DNA of 64,000 nucleotides from an uncultured Lachnospiraceae bacterium (lineage in GTDB: Bacteria; Bacillota; Clostridia; Lachnospirales; Lachnospiraceae): positions 35,569 through 99,568 of the forward strand of contig CANPUE010000009.1 of assembly GCA_947577185.1 (NCBI GenBank), in the 5' to 3' direction. This document shows, piece by piece, positions 27,319-35,493 of the stretch. The stretch's first letter is position 1. The number at the start of each line of letters is the position of its first letter. Both the position numbers and the translations under genes were made by a program. A model generated the notes under the pieces. The model was not told where the DNA came from. It did no database searches and worked only from the letters and a program-made list of their open reading frames with translations.

Positions 27319-27735
27319 TTCCTTATCCTCTTTACTTTCTTTTGATTTTGCTGAAAAAAATATTATACTTTATATCATACGTGATTTTCAGGTTTTTGCA
27401 AGTCTTTTTACAATTGGAAGATGAGGAAAATGATGGGATGGCGGTTTATGCATTTTTTGAAAGGTAAATGGTCGTTTTTGCATAGTTTGCGAAATATATT
27501 GCTTAGAATACATCGTCAATATATCCTATAATCAAGAACATAGAGGTGAAAGAAATATACAATATCCACAAAAAAAGTGACAGGTTGAAAAATCAAAGAT
27601 TTTTCAACCGACAATTTGAGTCAGAGCCGGGGATATGCCATGATCGCAGTCTGAAGTTTGAGATTTCCGACGCGAGTCATCGCAGTAAACTGCTCTGACA
27701 TGGAAGATCAGGTTGTTCAGAGGGAGGAGATTTTT
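27319..27735 (+). promoter_or_regulatory. Leader region of the sugar ABC operon
   Basis: Over 400 gene-free bases. A TATAAT box at 27527-27532 lacks a good -35 partner, which suggests activator dependence. Downstream, 27583-27609 forms a perfect 12-bp stem (arm GGTTGAAAAATC, 3-base loop). The remaining 120 bases before the coding start are unassigned. A strong GGAGGAG ribosome site ends the leader. The left part also holds the promoter of the divergent chemoreceptor gene. Confidence 0.5.
27583..27609 (+). repeat. Perfect 12-bp inverted repeat in the ABC operon leader
   Basis: GGTTGAAAAATC, AAA, GATTTTTCAACC. It is not followed by a U-tract, so an operator or RNA stem is more likely than a terminator. 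Confidence 0.6.
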
Positions 27736-28680
27736 ATGGCGAAGAGCAAAACGTCCGTGCCCGCGGTGAGGACGAAAACCACATGGAAAAATGCCTTGAA
27801 ACGTGACTGGCAGCTATATCTGCTGATACTGGTGCCGCTGGTGCTGGTATTTGTATTCAGTTATGCGGCATATCCGGGACTGCGGATGGTGTTTATGAAT
27901 TATAAACCGGCGAAGGGCTATGCAGGTAGTGAATGGGTAGGCCTCGATATTTTCAGAAAGATTTTTAAGGATGCAGATTTTCTGCGCGCTCTGCGAAACT
28001 CTCTTGTCTTTAATTTTCTGGATCTGATCATTGGTACGCCGGTCCCGATCCTGTTGGCGCTGCTTCTCAATGAGCTGCGTTATCCTAAATTCAAGAAATT
28101 GTCGCAGACGATCCTTTATCTGCCGCATTTTCTTTCCTGGGCGATCATCGGCAGCGTTGCATATCAGCTTTTTAAACCGAGCAGCGGTCTGATCAATGTC
28201 CTGATTATGAATATGGGAAATGAACCGGTTCCGTTTTTGACAGAAAAATGGCATTGGGCAGTCACCTATCTCCTGATCGGTGTATGGCAGACGATGGGCT
28301 GGGGCACGATCATGTATCTTGCCGGCATTACGAGTATCAGCGGTGAATTATATGAGGCGGCCATGATAGACGGCGCCGGCAGATGGAAACGTATGTGGCA
28401 TATTACACTCCCGGGAATCAAACCAACGATCATCACTCTGCTGATCATTAATCTGGGACGCGTGATGAACAGTAACTATGAGCGGCTGGCCGTTTTTGGA
28501 AACTCACAGGTAAAAGATTTCCAGTACCAGCTTGCGATCTACATATATGAGAAAGGTCTTGGAAATTCACAGTTTTCCATGGCTACGGCAGTCGGTCTGT
28601 TCCAGTCCGTGATCGGCGTGATACTGGTGCTTTTGGCAGACAGGTTTGCCAAATCGATCGGTGAAGAAGGTCTGATTTAA
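27736..28680 (+). CDS. Carbohydrate ABC transporter permease, LplB/UgpA type
   Basis: 314 residues with six membrane segments. The EAA-like loop contains EAAMIDGAGRWKRMWHITLPGIKP, the contact site for the ATPase. The extended N-terminal basic region and the LplB-like sequence are typical of permeases for oligosaccharides derived from plant pectin or uronides. The ATG at 27736 follows GGAGGAG. It is the first gene of a three-gene importer; no ATPase is encoded here, so a shared MsmX-like ATPase elsewhere in the genome is expected, as is usual for this class. Confidence 0.93.
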   Translation: MAKSKTSVPAVRTKTTWKNALKRDWQLYLLILVPLVLVFVFSYAAYPGLRMVFMNYKPAKGYAGSEWVGLDIFRKIFKDADFLRALRNSLVFNFLDLIIGTPVPILLALLLNELRYPKFKKLSQTILYLPHFLSWAIIGSVAYQLFKPSSGLINVLIMNMGNEPVPFLTEKWHWAVTYLLIGVWQTMGWGTIMYLAGITSISGELYEAAMIDGAGRWKRMWHITLPGIKPTIITLLIINLGRVMNSNYERLAVFGNSQVKDFQYQLAIYIYEKGLGNSQFSMATAVGLFQSVIGVILVLLADRFAKSIGEEGLI

Positions 28681-28695
28681 GGAGGAGGGAAGAAG

Positions 28696-29619
28696 ATGGC
28701 TAAGAATAAAGCAGTAAATGCTGAAGAAGTAACACCCGATGGCAGCCGGGCAATCAATAAGTTCCGTCTCAGTGATGCGATGATCATGCTTGTGCTGGGG
28801 CTGTTGTGCCTTACCTGTGTTCTGCCTTTTATCTATCTGGCTGCGAAATCAATTTCCAGCAACAGTGCGGTACTGGCAAAGCAGGTTTATCTGATCCCGA
28901 AAGAGATCACATTTGACGCATATGTGTCTTTGTTTAAGGATGGTTCCATGGTGCGTTCCATGGGGTACAGCGTGCTTGTGACAGCGATCTTTACGCTGTT
29001 TGGTATGATCGCATGCACCTGTGCGGCCTATCCGTTATCGAAAAAAAGGCTGAAAGGCAAAGGGGTTCTCACTTTCCTTTTAATGGTACCGATGTATTTT
29101 AATGCCGGTCTGATCCCGACCTACCTGCTTTATAAGGATTTAAATCTCCTTGACAATATGTGGGTGTTAATCTGGCCGCTCATTTACTCACCGTACAATA
29201 TGCTGATCATGAAGACATTTTTGCAGAGCAGCATACCGGACAGCCTGGAAGAATCCGCTTTTTTGGACGGCGCATCGAATCTGCAGATTTTGTGGCGCAT
29301 CGTACTGCCGCTTTCCAAACCGATCATTGCGACGCTCTCCCTTTTCTATGCAGTAGGGCGCTGGAATGCCTATGCGGATAACCAGTACTATATCCGTTCG
29401 GATCATTTAAAAATGGTACAGTACAAATTATACCAGATGGTGGCATCGGCTACCGAGGCACAGACGACTACGCTTTCCGAGGCGGCGGCCGTGACCAGTA
29501 CACCGGAAGTGCTGCAGGCAGCGTCCATTATGTTCGTAACGATACCGATCATCATCATCTATCCTTTCTTACAGAAATATTTTGTAAAGGGTGCAATGGT
29601 TGGTGCCGTAAAGGGTTAA
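28696..29619 (+). CDS. Carbohydrate ABC transporter permease, YtcP/LplC type
   Basis: 307 residues with six membrane segments. The EAA loop is SAFLDGASNLQILWRIVLPLSKP. It is the second permease of the heterodimer, 15 bases after the first gene with GGAGGAGGG as ribosome site. It contains the long periplasmic-side insertion before the last segment that is typical of the YtcP/LplC group. Confidence 0.93.
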   Translation: MAKNKAVNAEEVTPDGSRAINKFRLSDAMIMLVLGLLCLTCVLPFIYLAAKSISSNSAVLAKQVYLIPKEITFDAYVSLFKDGSMVRSMGYSVLVTAIFTLFGMIACTCAAYPLSKKRLKGKGVLTFLLMVPMYFNAGLIPTYLLYKDLNLLDNMWVLIWPLIYSPYNMLIMKTFLQSSIPDSLEESAFLDGASNLQILWRIVLPLSKPIIATLSLFYAVGRWNAYADNQYYIRSDHLKMVQYKLYQMVASATEAQTTTLSEAAAVTSTPEVLQAASIMFVTIPIIIIYPFLQKYFVKGAMVGAVKG

Positions 29620-29716
29620 AAAGCTTACGCGAAAATACATACTGGTAGTTTTCCGCGAAACAGCGGATTGACTATAAAAAGGATTTAGAAATTTTTTACA
29701 AAAAGGAGGATTTATT

Positions 29717-31492
29717 ATGAAGAAGAATGTTCTTCAAAAGGTGTTGGTGCTGACGATGACTGGCGCTATGTTAGCGGGGACGCTCAGCGGATGCGGAAAC
29801 GGCGGATCTGATGACTCATCATCCAGTTCATCCGATACACAGACAGCGACAGAAGACAACAGTACAGACGACACGGCTGCAGACAGCAGTGCAGATTCAA
29901 CAGATACTGCAGCGGATAATGCTGACGCTGAAGCAGATGCGCCTGCAGCTGACGCTGCGGCAGGAATTGACGGCTGGGAAGCTTTTGGCGACAATGTGAC
30001 ATTGAAAGTAGCTGTTTATGACAGAGGTGTGGAAGGCGTACCGACAGTTGATGACAACTACTGGACAAAATGGGTTCAGGAGAACTTTGGTGACAAGTAC
30101 AACATCACGGTGCAGTATGTGCCGATCACAAGAACTGACGTTATGACAGATTATGCGCTTCTTGCAGCGGCAGATGATCTGCCGACGATCCTGATGGAGT
30201 ATGACTATCCTAAGGTAGCGCAGTGGGCGAACGATGGTTATCTGGCAACTTACAGCCTGGATGATTTTGCACAGGTTGCTCCTACTTACTATCAGAGAAT
30301 GGTAGACAACGATCAGCTGTCTTACACGGAACTGGCCGGTGAAACATATTTCGCGCTTGCTTTACGTCCGTATTATAACACGACTTATACCTATCAGAAC
30401 TTTGTACGTCTTGACTGGTTAAAGCAGGTTGGTTATAACGAAGTGCCCAAGACATACGACGAGATGGTAGACGCACTGACGAAGATCATGGAAGCAGGTC
30501 TGTGCGAGCATCCGGGTTCCCCGATCGTTGCCAACAAGATGGTAGCAGTCGGTGCGGATACACAGAACTATCCTTTCAGAACATATCCGCTGAATGAGGA
30601 AGAGTGGGCAGTTTACGGTGATTACAATATCGTTCCGATGAACTGGGAGCCTGCAAAGAAATATTTACAGGCATCCAATGATTTGTACAACAAGGGTATC
30701 ACGAATCCTGAGTACTACATCACAGACGACGAGACATGGAAAGCTGATTTCATCAACGGCAAGGCATTCAACTACAGCAATTATATCTCCGCAAACATGG
30801 ATTTCCTCACATCTTTCTATGAGAACAATCCGGACGCGGAACTGGCAGTCGTTCCGGCTGATGCAGAATACGGCGGTTCCTATGGATACCGTACGGATAA
30901 CCCGTTTGGTATGATCATCGGATTCTCCTCACAGGCTACAGAAGATCAGTTGAAAGCAGCCTGGATGTACATGGAGTGGATGACACAGGAAGAGAATCTC
31001 TTCACGATGCAGTGGGGTGTTGAAGGCGAGAACTACAATACAGAAAACGGACTTCCGGTATCTGTAGCAGACTACGAAGGCGATTGCAAACAGGGCTTCA
31101 ACAACAACAAAGACTACTGGTGTGTAACGATCGAGAGCAGAAATGCCGGTACGATCGAAGAGATCATTGCAGCAACGACTCCTACAGGACTTCCTCAGGA
31201 CTTTACACAGGATGTGATTGATTTTTACAACAAACGTCTTGAGATCTCTACAACCGATTATGCCTGCACAGATGCGATCTATGCGGTAACGCTTGATTCC
31301 GCTTCCGAATATTCAGGAACGCTTGCATCTTTATGGACAGAGTATTATGATACCCTGACAATGTGCAAACCGGAAGAATTTGACGCGAAGTATGAAGAGT
31401 TATCCCAGAAATATCTGGATGCAGGTTTCCAGGCTATCATCGATGAGAGAACGGAAGCTTACAACGCAGGTAACACAACAAAGATGAAATGA
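29717..31492 (+). CDS. Extracellular solute-binding lipoprotein of the sugar ABC importer (LplA type)
   Basis: 591 residues. The lipoprotein signal has lipobox L-S-G-C with acylated Cys26. A Ser/Asp/Thr/Ala-rich spacer (about 29-80) keeps the binding domain away from the membrane. The rest is a large cluster D-like binding protein with many aromatic residues, as expected for oligosaccharide ligands. It is 97 bases after the second permease and follows AAAAAGGAGG. Together with the two permeases and the enzymes at 37-42 kb, the most likely ligands are rhamnogalacturonan-derived oligosaccharides; this is inference from gene context. Confidence 0.92.
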   Translation: MKKNVLQKVLVLTMTGAMLAGTLSGCGNGGSDDSSSSSSDTQTATEDNSTDDTAADSSADSTDTAADNADAEADAPAADAAAGIDGWEAFGDNVTLKVAVYDRGVEGVPTVDDNYWTKWVQENFGDKYNITVQYVPITRTDVMTDYALLAAADDLPTILMEYDYPKVAQWANDGYLATYSLDDFAQVAPTYYQRMVDNDQLSYTELAGETYFALALRPYYNTTYTYQNFVRLDWLKQVGYNEVPKTYDEMVDALTKIMEAGLCEHPGSPIVANKMVAVGADTQNYPFRTYPLNEEEWAVYGDYNIVPMNWEPAKKYLQASNDLYNKGITNPEYYITDDETWKADFINGKAFNYSNYISANMDFLTSFYENNPDAELAVVPADAEYGGSYGYRTDNPFGMIIGFSSQATEDQLKAAWMYMEWMTQEENLFTMQWGVEGENYNTENGLPVSVADYEGDCKQGFNNNKDYWCVTIESRNAGTIEEIIAATTPTGLPQDFTQDVIDFYNKRLEISTTDYACTDAIYAVTLDSASEYSGTLASLWTEYYDTLTMCKPEEFDAKYEELSQKYLDAGFQAIIDERTEAYNAGNTTKMK

Positions 31493-31503
31493 TCATAAAA
31501 CGG

Positions 31504-31535
31504 AGGGCAGGCGCTCAGGCGTCTGCTCTTTTTTT
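31504..31535 (+). terminator. Rho-independent terminator after the binding protein gene
   Basis: Eleven-pair stem (two G-U pairs) with a TCAG loop and seven T residues. Confidence 0.85.
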
Positions 31536-31603
31536 GCTTGCTTTTTTAAACGCAGCTGGTATAAGATAATGATAGAAAAGATTCTGTAAGGACGGGCGTA
31601 TAA

Positions 31604-32605
31604 ATGGCAAAGCATGTAAGAACAATAACGGAATGCCGCAATTATTATCTGGCTCCTCATTTTCCGGTTTTACTGCTTACCGGAGAGCATTGGAAAATTT
31701 CTAATGTTCCCAGTGACAGACTGCATTTTCATAACTGTCTGGAAATTGGGATCTGCCATTCCGACAGCGGCTGTATGGAGTTTTACGGGGAAACGATTCC
31801 TTTCAAAGAAGGAGACGTGACCTTTATCCCCCGCAATGTATCCCACACAACATATTCGGACCCTGGTGTAACGAGCCACTGGTCCTATCTTTTTGTGGAT
31901 CCCAAGGGGCTTTTGAAAAATTCTCTGCCGCCGGCATGGGAAAATTTTGATTTACAGCCATTCCGCTTTCAAAACTTCCAATATATACTGAGCAGGGAGC
32001 AGTACCCGGCCGTATACCAGCTTGTCATGCTGTTGATCGAAGAACTCAGAGAAGAGAAGCCGGGTTATCAGTTTACCACAACAGGGCTGATGCTGGCTCT
32101 TTATATAGAAATATTCCGGATTCAGTCTGAGGAAAGGGAAGAAAAAAACGAAAAGGGGGGGGACGTTTCAGGTGAAAAGATGGAAAATACAGAAGATGAC
32201 TTCTCACATTCCTCCACACCGCTTCCCATTGCTCCGGCGCTTGACTATATCGAAAATAATTATATGAAGCAGTTCAGCATGGAATTTCTGGCTGGCTTAT
32301 GTCATTGGAGTCCGACTCATTTCCGACGGATTTTCCAGTCTGTAATGCGTATCTCACCGCTCAATTATGTTAACCATACGCGCATCCAGAAATCGTGCAG
32401 TCTCCTTTGCAGTACGGAAGATTCGATATTAAGCATTTCAGAAGCGGTCGGCTTCCAGTCGGTTTCCAGCTATAACCGCTACTTCGTGCGGATCATGCAG
32501 ATGTCGCCGAGAGAGTACCGCAGGCAGATGCTGCAGTCCGATAAGCAGGCGGTACAGAATATGTCTATTTTGGAATATTCCGGGTGGATGTATCCGGAAG
32601 AATGA
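31604..32605 (+). CDS. AraC family transcriptional regulator with cupin sensor domain
   Basis: 333 residues. An N-terminal cupin-like ligand domain is present (HNCLEIGICHSDSG, then FKEGDVTFIPRNVSHTTY). A highly charged linker (about 175-205) precedes a C-terminal double helix-turn-helix domain (about 222-320) ending in the SVSSYNRYFVRIMQMSPREYR motif. Position behind the sugar importer suggests that it activates the importer and perhaps the minus-strand pectin operon. Its stop is only 14 bases before the agr response regulator start, so the agr genes may lie on the same transcript. Confidence 0.92.
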   Translation: MAKHVRTITECRNYYLAPHFPVLLLTGEHWKISNVPSDRLHFHNCLEIGICHSDSGCMEFYGETIPFKEGDVTFIPRNVSHTTYSDPGVTSHWSYLFVDPKGLLKNSLPPAWENFDLQPFRFQNFQYILSREQYPAVYQLVMLLIEELREEKPGYQFTTTGLMLALYIEIFRIQSEEREEKNEKGGDVSGEKMENTEDDFSHSSTPLPIAPALDYIENNYMKQFSMEFLAGLCHWSPTHFRRIFQSVMRISPLNYVNHTRIQKSCSLLCSTEDSILSISEAVGFQSVSSYNRYFVRIMQMSPREYRRQMLQSDKQAVQNMSILEYSGWMYPEE

Positions 32606-32619
32606 AAAGGGAGAAAGAT

Positions 32620-33357
32620 ATGATGTATCGGATTGGTATTTGCGATGATGATATTGCTTTCGGATGCCAGATAGAAGAATATGTGAAAGAGTATGCAAGG
32701 CAGGAAAATATTGCGATAGAAACAGAAGTTTTTTTGTCCGGGGAAGACTGCCTGAGATATTTAGAGACAAGCGCTCTGTTTGATGTGCTATTTTTAGATA
32801 TAGAACTGAGCAGACGCGTCAACGGTGTAACGGTGGGACGTTTAATGCGCCGTGATCTGGCAAATGAGGTAACGCAGATTGTATACATATCAGCATATGA
32901 AAGCTATGCAATGCAGCTTTTCCAGAACAGACCACTGGATTTTTTAATAAAGCCCGTAAGAAAAGAAGATATTATAAGGGTTATGGAGGAATATAAGCGT
33001 ATTTTTTCCGACAAAAAAATGTTTTTTGAATTTCATATTGGAAAAACGCCCTATCGTATTGCAGATCATGTCATTCAATATTTTCAGTGTTCCGGTAAGA
33101 AGGTCCGGATCGTTATAAATAATGGAACGGAAAAAGAATATTACGGATCGATGTCAGAGGTTGAAAAACAGATTGATCCGGATAAATTTTGGGCGATTCA
33201 CAAATCTTATATCGTAAACATCAGCTATATAGCGGAATTTCGTATTGATGAAGTCGTTATGATAACAGGCGGGATCCTTCCCATCAGCCGTTCCTACAGG
33301 AAGAAAATACAGGAAAAACTTCTGCGTTTCAATATGATGAGAAGGAATCGTAAATGA
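32620..33357 (+). CDS. AgrA-like LytTR response regulator
   Basis: 245 residues. The receiver domain has acidic residues in GICDDD, the phospho-acceptor Asp in LFLDIELS and the switch Lys in FLIKPV. The C-terminal LytTR DNA-binding domain is at about 140-240. This is the AgrA/ComE class that answers to peptide signals. Two adjacent ATG codons (32620, 32623) follow AAAGGGAG. It overlaps the kinase gene by 4 bases. Expected targets are direct repeats near an agr-controlled promoter, possibly that at 35438-35470. Confidence 0.9.
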   Translation: MMYRIGICDDDIAFGCQIEEYVKEYARQENIAIETEVFLSGEDCLRYLETSALFDVLFLDIELSRRVNGVTVGRLMRRDLANEVTQIVYISAYESYAMQLFQNRPLDFLIKPVRKEDIIRVMEEYKRIFSDKKMFFEFHIGKTPYRIADHVIQYFQCSGKKVRIVINNGTEKEYYGSMSEVEKQIDPDKFWAIHKSYIVNISYIAEFRIDEVVMITGGILPISRSYRKKIQEKLLRFNMMRRNRK

Positions 33358-34628
33358 ATGTATATGATTTATTATTCAGTATGCTATTTAACATTTTAAG
33401 CATGTACATGAATATTCGCGTGATCAAATTATTTTTACCTGTTAAAATAACGAACGGGATGATTACGTTTCCGCTGTATGCAGGAGCATGGCTTTTTAAC
33501 TGGTCGGTTTATTACTTTATTAATATACAGAATTGCACGACAGTTTCTCTCTTCATCGGGCTTATGGTTGTGACATGCGTTATTTTCCAGGGATATATGG
33601 GAAAGAAGCTGGCAGCCGTTGCAATTTCTATGGCTTCGTGCATTATTGTGGAAAATTTTGTGTGGGAAATATGCAACAGACGGCTGCACCTTTTAGAGAG
33701 CGAGGCGGTAGGCGGGTTTTGTTCGGTGATTCTGGAATTCCTGATTATATTAATGATTGAAAAGCACATACGTCTGGACAGATATATAAAACTTTCCGTG
33801 GGGAGCTATCTGAATATCCTGTTTTTATCAATCGGAAGCGTAGTTTTATCAGAAATCATATCGATGCCGGAACGCTCGAATGATATGGTGATGTTTGCGC
33901 TTGGGATTTTGTGTCTGATGAATGTAAGTACCTATTATATTTATGAAAAAAATTCGGAGACGTATCGGAAAAAACTGGAAAACGCAGCAATGGAAAAGCA
34001 GATTGAAATGTATGCGAAGCAGTTTGAGATGATCACACAGATTCAGGAAAATTTAAGGTCGGTGCGCCACGATATGAAAAATCATATTTCTTTACTGAAT
34101 TCTTATCTGCTAAACCAGGAGTATGCGGAAGCCTGCGAATATACCCGGGAGCTTTGCGGAAATGTGGAGCATGTAAATGAGTATCTGAAAACAGGAAATA
34201 TCGGAGTAGACAGTATCCTGAATTATAAATTAGAACGCATTGATAAAGATACCGGATGCAGACCGGAAATTAAGGTGGATGTTCCCAATCAGACGTTTAT
34301 GCCGGATTTAGATCTGAATATCGTGTTAGGCAATCTATTGGACAATGCAATGGAAGCGCTCAAAAAAACGGACAAAAAATATTTGAGCATAGAATTGAAA
34401 TTTGCAAAAGGGACACTGTATATCAGCATCTATAATGCATACAACGGGGAGCTGCATCAGGAAAAGCGGAGAATTGTAAGCAGCAAAGCGGACGTTCAAA
34501 ATCACGGAATCGGGCTGGCCAATGTTGAACGGATTGTAAAAAAGTACGACGGAATGATCAAAATAAACCGGGACGAAGAGATTTTTGGGATTGATATTAT
34601 AATGTATGTTGGAGGAGTGCAGTTATGA
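33354..34628 (+). CDS. AgrC-like sensor histidine kinase (GHKL type)
   Basis: 424 residues. Five to seven N-terminal membrane segments (about 5-200) form the peptide sensor. The phospho-acceptor region is SVRHDMKNHISLLNSYLL, and the GHKL ATPase domain has N-box NLLDNAMEAL and G-box HGIGLANVERIVKKYDG. The layout is that of AgrC/ComD receptor kinases. It overlaps the response regulator upstream by 4 bases, and its stop overlaps a possible upstream start of the agrD frame by 4 bases. Confidence 0.9.
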   Translation: MNVYDLLFSMLFNILSMYMNIRVIKLFLPVKITNGMITFPLYAGAWLFNWSVYYFINIQNCTTVSLFIGLMVVTCVIFQGYMGKKLAAVAISMASCIIVENFVWEICNRRLHLLESEAVGGFCSVILEFLIILMIEKHIRLDRYIKLSVGSYLNILFLSIGSVVLSEIISMPERSNDMVMFALGILCLMNVSTYYIYEKNSETYRKKLENAAMEKQIEMYAKQFEMITQIQENLRSVRHDMKNHISLLNSYLLNQEYAEACEYTRELCGNVEHVNEYLKTGNIGVDSILNYKLERIDKDTGCRPEIKVDVPNQTFMPDLDLNIVLGNLLDNAMEALKKTDKKYLSIELKFAKGTLYISIYNAYNGELHQEKRRIVSSKADVQNHGIGLANVERIVKKYDGMIKINRDEEIFGIDIIMYVGGVQL

Positions 34629-34735
34629 ATGCACTTCTTTTCCATTTTTTCCCTTTATCGTACCGGTTTTTCCAATTTGGGAGCGGGGAGGAGAGAATGT
34701 GCTATTATTACAGAAAAAGAGCGGAGGTAAGACAA

Positions 34736-34888
34736 ATGAGAAAGCTTTATAACAAATTGTATCGGGTAGCATTCAGCCTTGCATTGATTGCAGCAACAGT
34801 TTCTGTGAATGTTACCTGTGGAAGGAAATACTATCAGGAGGAACTTACGGATCAGCTTGACAAAATGAGAAAGTATAAAAATGAATAG
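34736..34888 (+). CDS. AgrD-like cyclic lactone autoinducer precursor
   Basis: 50 residues: an amphipathic basic N-terminal leader (MRKLYNKLYRVAFSLALIAA), then VNVTCGRKYYQEEL and a charged C-terminal tail. The single Cys followed by a short, partly aromatic stretch and Q-E-E-L matches AgrD precursors, where Cys forms a (thio)lactone with the last residue of the mature peptide. Aligning the charged tail gives a probable five-residue ring C-G-R-K-Y; a six-residue ring ending at the second Tyr is possible. The ATG at 34736 follows GGAGG. In-frame starts at 34625 (itself after GGAGGAG, overlapping the kinase stop) and 34697 would add 37 or 13 residues. The stop overlaps agrB. Confidence 0.82.
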   Translation: MRKLYNKLYRVAFSLALIAATVSVNVTCGRKYYQEELTDQLDKMRKYKNE

Positions 34889-35438
34889 GCTCCTTCGGAA
34901 ACTGCAATTGTTGGGATACGTAGACAGCTCTAATTCCGAGGTGATTTCTTTCGGATTAAAAAGAATACGTGATTTTATAATCGACATTGCGGGAGCGCTG
35001 TTATGCGCGGCGATAATGGGCAACTTATTTGTAGGAGTATTATTTGAATTCACTTATGTTCCGCTAAGAGTTTATGCAGGCGGATATCATGCGTCCAGTG
35101 AAAAGAAATGTACTCTTTTATCCTGGGGGAGTGCAATATGTTGCCTGTTAATCGTTTTTTATTTATCCATTCCTGCCTGGTTTTTACATATTCTTATGGC
35201 TTTCTCTGCGATATGTATTATAGTGTTGTCTCCTGTTGAAAGCGCCAAAAAACCATTAAGTTCTAATGAGAAAAATATATTTCGCAAAAGAAGTCTGATG
35301 ATTTTGTTTTTTGAAATCGCTTTTTATTGTCTTTTTATCTTATCAGGCATGGAAATGTATGCTAAAACAATGTGCATTGCGATCGTTTTGATCGTATCAG
35401 GGCTGATTGCAGGTCATTATTCGGAGAAATCAGTTTGA
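34881..35438 (+). CDS. AgrB-like autoinducer processing membrane protease
   Basis: 185 residues with about five membrane segments. The catalytic pair is in RVYAGGYHASSEKKC, with His and Cys seven residues apart as in AgrB. The enzyme removes the C-terminal tail of AgrD and closes the ring. It overlaps the agrD stop by 8 bases. Order here is regulator, kinase, agrD, agrB, the reverse of the staphylococcal agrBDCA operon. Visibly AT-rich compared with the metabolic genes around the locus. Confidence 0.92.
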   Translation: MNRLLRKLQLLGYVDSSNSEVISFGLKRIRDFIIDIAGALLCAAIMGNLFVGVLFEFTYVPLRVYAGGYHASSEKKCTLLSWGSAICCLLIVFYLSIPAWFLHILMAFSAICIIVLSPVESAKKPLSSNEKNIFRKRSLMILFFEIAFYCLFILSGMEMYAKTMCIAIVLIVSGLIAGHYSEKSV

Positions 35439-35470
35439 ACATTGTAGAATGTTGTTCAGGGTGCTATAAT
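35438..35470 (+). promoter_or_regulatory. Promoter with overlapping inverted repeat before the ABC exporter
   Basis: TTGTAG (35442-35447), 17-base spacer, TATAAT (35465-35470). A perfect repeat AACATT-GTAG-AATGTT (35438-35453) covers the -35 box and is a candidate operator, possibly for the LytTR regulator. Confidence 0.6.
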
Positions 35471-35493
35471 CCAGAGAAAAAAGGACGCATGAT

